Assembly (NCBI GenBank): GCA_023374045.1
Contig: CM041776.1
Span: forward strand, 477,017,375 to 477,081,374
Reading direction: 5' to 3'
From: Limonium bicolor
Lineage: Eukaryota; Streptophyta; Magnoliopsida; Caryophyllales; Plumbaginaceae
DNA: 64,000 bases
The notes beneath the pieces are model-generated. The model did no database searches, was not told the origin of the DNA, and was given only the letters and a program-made list of their open reading frames with translations. Of this stretch, positions 57,301-64,000 are shown piece after piece. How positions within the stretch are numbered: position 1 is the stretch's first letter; the number at the start of each line of letters is the position of its first letter. The position numbers and the translations under genes are program-made.

Positions 57301-59398
57301 AATCTAAGGTTTGTACTAAGCTCCATTTAGTACCCCTAGTTTTCGGAAATCACAATACCACCCCAAGACTTATAAATCTTTTACAATTTAATTACTATCT
57401 TAATATAAGGTAGTATTTTAATTCCTTAAATTCTCCAAACTTGGTCAAGGTCTCCTACATAGTCAACTTTGACTACTAATACCAATTGGGACCCAAACTT
57501 TCGGTAATTACCAACAACACCCCATACTTTTCTATTTTTACAATTTTTACCCAAAACTTTATAAAATGTTATACTTCTTATTAAATTCATTTAAAAACCC
57601 TAAACTGCTCTTAATTTACCCACGGCTTTCTAATTCCTTAATAATTACGAATTGGCCCCAACTTTAATTATAAGCATAAATAAAACTAAATAAGCTTATA
57701 AACTTAAATTAAAATGGCCTAATGACATGGCCTTATTACAACCTTGAACTTGCAAAATAAATTACACAATAAATGTCTCAAAATATCACATATATATTCG
57801 GCCTCACTTAGGTTTAATTATTTTTCCACATAATGTCATAATTTGACCATTATGTTAATTAAATCCCTTAAATGACTAGCTTAATTTATCTTAGCCATTT
57901 TTTTCCATTTTTAGGTCAATATGACCTATATATATACATTCACTCTCGGCCATATATATATATGCTTAAAAATTACAAAAATCATAAGTTTAAGGTGTTT
58001 ATACCTTGATTTATCCTTGTATAGGCTCGGTCACTTGTAGGAAAATTCACCACTTGATTTAGACATGTTTAATACACAAAAACAAGATATGGTTACACTC
58101 CAAGCTTGAGCTTAACCATAAGGAATAATTAATGTAAGATTTAAGGCAAAAATCACCTTAAAAATGCAAGGGAAGTTCTAGGTATTTTCGACCTGAACCA
58201 AACACACCACAAGGTGTTAGATCCACCATATTGACATAGGAAATAGTTAGATCTCGAAATACTACCTTGTTATTAGGTTTTACCTTGGAAAAATGCCTTA
58301 AAAGAGAGTATTTCTCTTGTATCTCGGTCACCCTTGCTCCAAATGGCTAACCAACAGATTCCACATGAAAAGGAGAAGAATATGAGGCTATTACCAAAGT
58401 TTCACAGCCAAACTCGAAGGGAATCAAAAGTTATGAGCTTAAAGCACATTTTTACCTTAAAATGTAGATTTGAACAACCTTGGTCCCTCTACTGGTCTCA
58501 ACCGAGTTTAGCTCTTGTTCTAACCTTAGAACACTGAGAATAAGCCATAGGAATTGATGAGCCACGAAATTTAGGTGTTGGTGGTGAAGAGATGAAGAAA
58601 AAGAGCTAAAAATGACATTAAAACACTTACATTAGGAGCTTAGGAGTTAGGCTTGCCTTCCATGCTCAAGAAACACTTGGAGAGCTTGAGAGGAAGGGAG
58701 AACTCGGCTGGGATGGTGAAGATCGGACAAGGAAGGAAGGAGGAAGGAGGGAATGATTGGTAATAATGAAAAAGTAACTTAATTTTGAAAAAGTCATGTA
58801 TTAGGTAGCATTATTTGTCAATCAATGACTTATGCCCTCCTCTCTTATTGCAGCCGGCCTCCATGGTCCAAATGAGTCAATTAATTGACCATTGACCATG
58901 CTTGGTCAATGTTGACTCATGCGGGCCCCACTTTAGGGTTTTATTAATATTTTAATATTAAATTTGTAAAAATTCGTAAATTTCTGGAATTAAATTCCTA
59001 ATATGATATAATATGATAAAAATCATATTTAAGGATAATTATAATTTTTTAAGCCCATTAAAAATCAATTTAAAAGGCAATCTCACAAAAACGTGCTTTA
59101 AGGAGTTTTAGCGCACATTTTTGTGTCACAGGATGTTCCTGAGCTTAGTTCTCTTTGAGAATGGTTTTATTGTGTTCCTTGCTTCATTATAATACTTAGG
59201 AATCCACTTTGGATCCTGCTTGGGGTCATACAACCTTCATGGTGTCTTAAAGCACATTTTTGGCTTTACCGATCTTAAGGCGTGTTTTGCCTTGTTGAGC
59301 TCTTTTAAATTGTTCCCCAATAATATTTAGATGTTTAATAATCATCTTAGATCATTAATAGATCATTTAATTATATTTTAAAGGTTAGGGGTATTTCA
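54326..59398 (-). mobile_element. 5.07-kb solo LTR, Tekay-like Ty3/gypsy
   Basis: It begins TGTAACACCCC and ends GGGGTATTTCA, and is flanked by GCCCT at 54321-54325 and 59399-59403, a perfect 5-bp target-site duplication. The minus strand reads TGAAATACCCC at its start, like the LARD LTR start. A T-rich TTTTTGCAGGTATGC box (near 54670) and a CCGCTGC box (near 54378) come before GGGGTGTTACA, so it lies on the minus strand. It has no primer site, polypurine tract or coding domain. The middle (56440-57200) is extremely AT-rich with TATAGTTATA motifs. Open frames such as 54365-55711 are spurious. Confidence 0.85.
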
Positions 59399-59403
59399 GC
59401 CCT

Positions 59404-59929
59404 TCTCGAGGGTCAAAATTTTGAGTTATAACCAACTTTATAGTTCATAGTTTATATATGTTTTTTTCTACATTTTGTGTATGTAACATGCTCTAATGCC
59501 ATGGAACCAAAATTAAGTAAAAAGGACAGGAGCCCAAGATTTTGTGTACACAAAATAAAAATAATATGCATACAAAGATTAACAAAAGGTAGGCAATAAA
59601 CCACCCTTTTTTAAGTGACATACAACAAAATGAAAGAGGGAGATAAAAAAAAAACCTTAAATACCCCACTGGATGAGAATACCCTCTAAACAGATGTGAT
59701 GAAGTGCTAAGGTATCAAGATCCATCTAGAATACAATGTTATAGTGAATTTGATGTGTGTAGTTACTCTAGAGACATAAGATCTTTGGTTAATCATGAGG
59801 TGCTTGCATTTCTTTAACCCAGAGGGTATAGTTAGATGTGGATACAACTGATGCTCTTCAAGCATAATATGAAGGTCTCATTTCCTTTGTTGTAGGTTAA
59901 CATCCAAGATAGGCACATTCAAAAGTTTG
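59404..59929. other. Unclassified AT-rich sequence
   Basis: It lies between the solo LTR and the LINE. I see no open frame or repeat pair of note. Confidence 0.4.
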
Positions 59930-60092
59930 TTGTTTTTTTTAAACAAGCATACTCAAGGTTTCATTAGTCTTTGATCAAATATAACAAGTCATCAGGGATA
60001 CAACCCGTATAAATTTTTTCATAACCAGCTTTCCTTCCTTCTTTAGCTAGCATATGAGCTTTAACATTAGAATCTCGAGAGGTAAACTCCCA

Positions 60093-60640
60093 TCAAACAA
60101 AATCGAAGTTTGCAACTAGCCATTTCTTGTCTTCCAAAATGATGCTAGCCTGCTGATCAACATCTGCCCCAAAATGAAGGAAATTAACAACACTGAGGCA
60201 ATCAAAGAAGATTCTTATACGTCTAACCCCCAAGGAAATAGCAAGCTTGAGGCCAAGTATGACCGCATAAGCTTCTAAAACCACCGGAGATCTTAGACCC
60301 CGACCGCCTGAAAAGGCCACTCCCATGACCCGAGACTGGGAGAGAGAAACAAACTCATCGCTTGATCTCTTCCCTATGCCAACGTTGGAGCAACACCTTC
60401 GACAAACTGATTCCTTGCAAACCAACTCTACCAAAGATGGGTGATAAGTTCTTTATACGCCTCATTTGAAGATTGCAAGATGGTGAAAATAACCAGTTGA
60501 AAGCCTCCAAATCAGATACAAGCGTTTTGGGTAAGCGCACGGAACACCATCCTAGAGAGAGCGAATGGGTGGCATAAGAAAAGAGCATGAGCAATGGAGT
60601 CCCATACCCTACATAGATCACATATGCTGCTTATATTTCC
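60093..60640 (-). pseudogene. LINE zf-RVT remnant and RNase H-like domain
   Basis: An open stretch at 60093-60434 reads RVMGVAFSGGRGLRSPVVLE, then AYAVILGLKLAISLGVRRIRI, FFDCLSVVNFLH and EDKKWLVANFDFV, the RVT_3/RNase H-like fold found at the C-terminus of many plant LINEs. In the RNase H fold the E of LE(A/L) and the D of FDC are catalytic positions and both remain. The preceding zf-RVT part (60435-60640) is in a shifted frame. Confidence 0.8.
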
Positions 60641-60856
60641 ACATCTTCTCTCGATTACTCCCTCACAAGGCAAGATCCTATTCACAAGTTTCCATGCAAA
60701 TATTTCAATTCATGGGTGGACTATGGATTTCCTCATATTATTCATTACTAAAACTTCAAGACTTGGGCCAGAGCTTGAAGTCTGATGCTCACATTTGATA
60801 TCAATAGCAGCATGATAAGAATATTTAACAGATAACTCCACTGATTTTGTAAAGCC

Positions 60857-61862
60857 CTAGATCCATTTATCTCTGATAGACAGCTTACACAGGGGAAGAT
60901 TCATAATAATATCTGCATCGTGAGCATGAAAGAGATTCCTGACTTTGTCTTCCTTCCAGCATTTACTGCCATGGTCAATAAGAGAACTGACTCTTGCCTT
61001 CAAACATAAATTGTTGGGAAGCAGCCATGTCCATGCATGGCCGACCCACCCACCCCCTTTGGTGGGGATCCATGGGTCAGAGAGTGAGGTGTCGCAACCA
61101 TTACCTATCTGAATTCTAACGCCTGCCTTGATCAGAGGGAGGGCACCGTAGACTGAGGACCAGATATGGCTAGGCCCAAGACCCAAATTAGCTTCAAGCA
61201 AGGGTCTATCCTAGAAATATTTCGTTTTAAGGATCCAGGCAGCCAAAAGTGAAGGATTAGCAAGGAACCTCCAACCTTGGTGAGCCAGGAGAGCTTCATT
61301 AAAACTCTCTAGAGGTCAGAAACCCAACCCACCATCCGATTTCTGTTTGCAAACTTTCTCCCATTTTAGCCGGGCCATCCCACCACTACTTGATCCCACC
61401 AAAAATTTCTGATGAGAGCTTGGATATCATTAATGAGATTAACAGAAAGCTTCATGACTGCCATGATATAGCTTGGGATAGCCTGTAAAATGCTTTTAAT
61501 AAGAACAACCCTTCTGGCTTACAAAACTTTCCCGTCTAGGAATGGATTTTCTTTTGGATCCTCTCACTGATAAAGCTCAAAATCTCCCTTTTGTTCCTCC
61601 CCACACGGCTAGGGAAACCAAGATACATACCAAGGTCATTCACCACCCCAATACCCAAACAATCACATAAAGAAAAGCTGCTTTGGCGGGGCACCCCTGA
61701 GGGGAATTTCCTCACATTGATTTCTTGCCAGAAGCCTTAGAGAAATCTTGGATAATGTACTTAAGAAATCAAACATTATCAATATTCGCTTCTCCAAAGA
61801 TCATAATATTGTCTGTGAAACAAAGATTAGGAAGCTCTGGAGCAAGACTGTTAAGGCACTTT
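60857..61862 (-). pseudogene. LINE RT end and linker, decayed
   Basis: At the start the catalytic box reads CFTDNIMIFGE where the family has F/Y-A-D-D, so the second catalytic aspartate is lost. It continues through YLGFPSRVGRNKREIL and then, in another frame, MLEANLGLGPSHIWSSVYGA and VRIQIGNGCDTSLSDPWIP (open 60857-61201), a typical segment before zf-RVT. Stops and frame changes lie between these pieces. Confidence 0.8.
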
Positions 61863-61870
61863 CAAAAGTT

Positions 61871-62964
61871 TGAATGACTTATATGGGGAGTGGCTAGCCA
61901 GCCACAAACACCCTACCATACCTTAGATAAAATAAAGATGATCACTAAACTTTTGAACAGAGTGAAATATACAAAATTGCAATTAATCAATAGTAGTTTT
62001 TTAGACCTCTCCTCAGACATATTAAAAAGTAAATGTAGCATCGAGAGTGATTCAGACCTGCCAACAAAATGAATAGTAAAAAGGGAGGAGAGCAGTCCTA
62101 ACTAGAATCAAAACAACAATGGGGCTCCAAATATTTTGAGCTGCTAAATATATTCACTCCCCTACCTAATAGATAATGTATCGGGTGTTGTTATTTTTCT
62201 AAAATATAAAATGTTTTAAATATTTGAACCAACTAAATTTTATATTTACCATTCACTTTTCTAAAATCTCCTCTCACAATCGCCATAAAAAAATTAAGGG
62301 TGAAGTAGTAAAAAACTCTCTTTACATTATGTAGTCTATACCAGAAAGTTATCTATTGCCGAAGAGATTACCATTTTTTTAAGCTGTGTTTGTTTTTGTA
62401 TTTAGATTTTTAGTTGACACAATTATTATGAAAAAGATCCGTTTTTAAGAATTTGCAGTCATGAACATAGTTAATTTTTAGGGTACGCAGTGGTAAAAAA
62501 ATATATTTTTTATTAATAAAGATTGTTATTATCCATCAGAATGTCCCTGGCTGAAAGAAAGATTGAAAAAAAAAATTAAAAACTGAGATGATTTACAAAA
62601 TGTCCCTCTCAGAAAAAGCCTGAGGTTGTTGCTCCCTAGCCCCTACCAGGGTGCTTCACCAGTGAACCTCAACACGAAGTGGCAACATAACAAATTCAAG
62701 ACATATTCAGCAATAATTTTTAAGCTGTCAAGAATATCAATCTCTCATTGCGCCCCTTGTAGAGAGAGAGTGAGCACCTAGGGATACCCACGAATTGGAA
62801 AAAAAAAAAGAAAATCGCAGACGTAAACTCTAGAATATTGTCTGCATAGTGGTGACTATGTATTCTAAGCAATTGACTATTTATAATGACTGCATAAACT
62901 AATAAAATGACTTCAAAACCCAACTGAGTTTTCTAAAATACATAAATTTATAAATAAAAAATAC
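61871..62964. other. Unclassified AT-rich intergenic sequence
   Basis: No gene is supported. Contains A-rich runs near 62565 and 62800. Confidence 0.4.
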
Positions 62965-63230
62965 GGAAATTTCACTAAATACCATTGATACGATATATTG
63001 CTGTATCTTTAAAGTTACATTGTATACCATTGAGTTTTAACTAATCTAATTCACCAGATAGCACCCATCTCATATTTTGTTTATTTCTTCATTAACATCA
63101 CTAGAAAAAGTCTAACATACTCCTCTTAACTAATTTTGAAACGTGAAATTAGTTAAAACTCAATATTATCCCATATAATTTTAAAAGCTAATCATGATGA
63201 ATTAAGCCAAACAATATCCAACTAAATATG
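62965..63230. mobile_element. Decayed MITE related to 36847-37269
   Basis: It begins GGAAATTTCACTAAATACCA and carries the family's CCATTGAGTTTTAACTAAT and CACCAGATA segments and TCTCATATTTTGTT core. It ends in a degraded inverted copy (GAATTAAGCC...). Target-site duplications are not recognisable, so this is an old copy. Confidence 0.65.
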
Positions 63231-63509
63231 AACATGTGGAGACAAATTAAATATATAGCTAGATCTCTCGAATCGTATTGTAAAAATAAAAAAAACTTCT
63301 ATTACCAAAAAGGGTAAAAAGCACTCTCTGAATCCAACAGATGCTATATTAGATCATATTACATGATCAAAAAATGGTAACTTACTAGCTCAGAGGAATA
63401 TTGCTTGGATGAGCTGACAAAAAGTTGGTGGGTTTGCGTTCATCAATTAGGCCGATCACCTTTTTTTTTAAACCTATTCGCTTGTTGTTTACTGAAACCC
63501 ATAGACATA
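63231..63509. other. Unclassified sequence
   Basis: No supportable feature. Confidence 0.3.
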
Positions 63510-63511
63510 TA

Positions 63512-63749
63512 CTCCCTCCGTCCCTGATTGACCTTCTTGTTTGCTTTTTGGCACGTTTTTCCACCTCAATATTAAACATATAAGATAAAATAATTTTATA
63601 AAACAAAGTTATGTAACATATAGTTTTTCACATATAGATTCCATTGCAATACTTAGATTTATAAAATTATGTTATTTTACATGTTAAATATTGAAGTCAA
63701 ACGACAAGCCCAAATAGTGAAGAGGAAGGTCAATTAGGGACGGAGGGAG
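63512..63749. mobile_element. Stowaway-type MITE, 238 bp, TA duplication
   Basis: CTCCCTCCGTCCCTGATTGA at the left end faces TCAATTAGGGACGGAGGGAG at the right, flanked by TA on both sides (63510-63511, 63750-63751). It shares internal text with 36691-37362. It ends about 20 bases before the putative TATA box of the gene at 63902. Confidence 0.92.
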
Positions 63750-63770
63750 TACTATATATATTGCTATAGT

Positions 63771-63778
63771 TATATAAC
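63771..63778 (+). promoter_or_regulatory. Putative TATA box
   Basis: TATATAAC lies about 130 bases before the ATG at 63902. A pyrimidine-rich leader (CTCTTTCCTTTCTTTCTTC near 63832) follows, as is common in plant 5' untranslated regions. A second candidate, CTATATATA at 63752-63760, touches the MITE end. Confidence 0.45.
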
Positions 63779-63901
63779 AAGTTGACTGCTCTTTATTCCT
63801 CACCCTCTCTTCTCATTCGCTAGCTAGCCATTGCTCTTTCCTTTCTTTCTTCTATTTGCCTCCCATTTTCTCTGAGAAACAACATCAATCCATCTGCATA
63901 C

Positions 63902-64000
63902 ATGGAGTTGAGTCAACAACCTCGTCCTACTCATATAAAACACTCCTCCATCACCCACAAAAACTCATCCCCACCTCATACTACCATTTCTGCACACGGT
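63902..64000 (+). CDS. 5' end of a predicted host gene, product unknown
   Basis: An ATG at 63902 in the context ATACATGGAG opens a frame that stays open for the remaining 33 codons to the window edge. The visible peptide starts MELSQQPRPTHIKHSS and is rich in Ser, His, Thr and Pro with no recognisable motif, signal peptide or membrane segment. Support comes from the setting: a TATA-like box, a CT-rich leader of about 100 bases and no transposon similarity. It may be the N-terminus of a longer protein. Function cannot be given from this fragment, and it could also be a chance open frame. Confidence 0.45.
   Translation, partial: MELSQQPRPTHIKHSSITHKNSSPPHTTISAHG

Larger units (their letters stand above)
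59930..61870 (-). mobile_element. 5'-truncated LINE with RNase H-like C-terminus
   Basis: On the minus strand the C-terminal half of an L1-type ORF2 runs from a decayed RT catalytic region to an RNase H-like domain and an A run at about 59932-59942. A possible truncation point is near 61870, because upstream RT boxes are missing. Frames change several times. No target-site duplication was recognised. The RNase H-like tail and different 3' end separate this family from the LINE at 43296. Confidence 0.8.

Noticed and set aside
1..64000. Bacterial-type defence system, phage or operon
   Set aside because: Gene structure, base composition and repeat content are those of plant nuclear transposon-rich DNA throughout.

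Overview
The window is nuclear DNA of a flowering plant, most likely a eudicot. The species cannot be read from the sequence. The evidence is plant-type LTR retrotransposons primed by initiator tRNA-Met and by a tRNA whose 3' end gives TGGCGCCGTTG, L1-type LINEs with plant ORF1 (DUF4283) and zf-RVT regions, Stowaway-type MITEs (CTCCCTCCGTCC), Mutator-like MITEs with 9-10 bp duplications, and a plant NOC1/SLOW WALKER2-like exon fragment. It is a transposon-dense block. The only candidate host gene with an intact start is cut by the right edge (63902 onward).

Layout. 1-5815: repeat arrays resembling CACTA subterminal repeats, a CACTA-type terminus at 609, and a decayed LINE (about 1511-4462) that keeps ORF1 and the 3' tail but has no ORF2. 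5816-7940: non-coding sequence with exon-like fragments on the minus strand, one recognisable as NOC1/SWA2. 7950-13356: a Tat/Athila-type Ty3/gypsy remnant (LTR end plus primer site) split by a 4.33-kb solo LTR with a perfect GCCCT duplication. 13357-30478: a 17.1-kb large retrotransposon derivative (LARD) with two 7.1-kb LTRs around 2.88 kb of non-coding interior. 30479-35612: a decayed Ty1/copia element on the minus strand that lacks its 3' LTR. 36691-40191: nested and fold-back MITEs. 41140-41395: a polypyrimidine tract. 43296-49270: a nearly full-length LINE with a 15-bp target-site duplication, inactivated by stops and frameshifts. 49897-50152: a short 5'-truncated LINE with a 12-bp duplication. 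54326-59398: a second, 5.07-kb solo LTR, again with GCCCT on both sides. 59930-61870: the C-terminal half of a third LINE. 62965-63749: two MITEs. 63771-64000: putative TATA box, CT-rich leader and first 33 codons of an unknown gene.

How the parts relate. The LARD and both solo LTRs share TGWAAYACCC...GGGGTGTTACA ends, a CCGCTGC box 50-80 bp from the 3' end and a T-rich CAGGT motif further in. The LARD's stem plus G-rich tract before the 3' LTR resembles Tekay/Del chromoviruses, so I group all three there. The LARD carries no gag-pol and would need enzymes from an autonomous relative. No CRISPR array, operon or microbial-type system is present. The most unusual items are the LARD's duplicated hairpin + polypurine module, its primer site inside a perfect hairpin, its lack of a target-site duplication with an exact junction to the copia element, and the identical target sequence used by the two solo LTRs.
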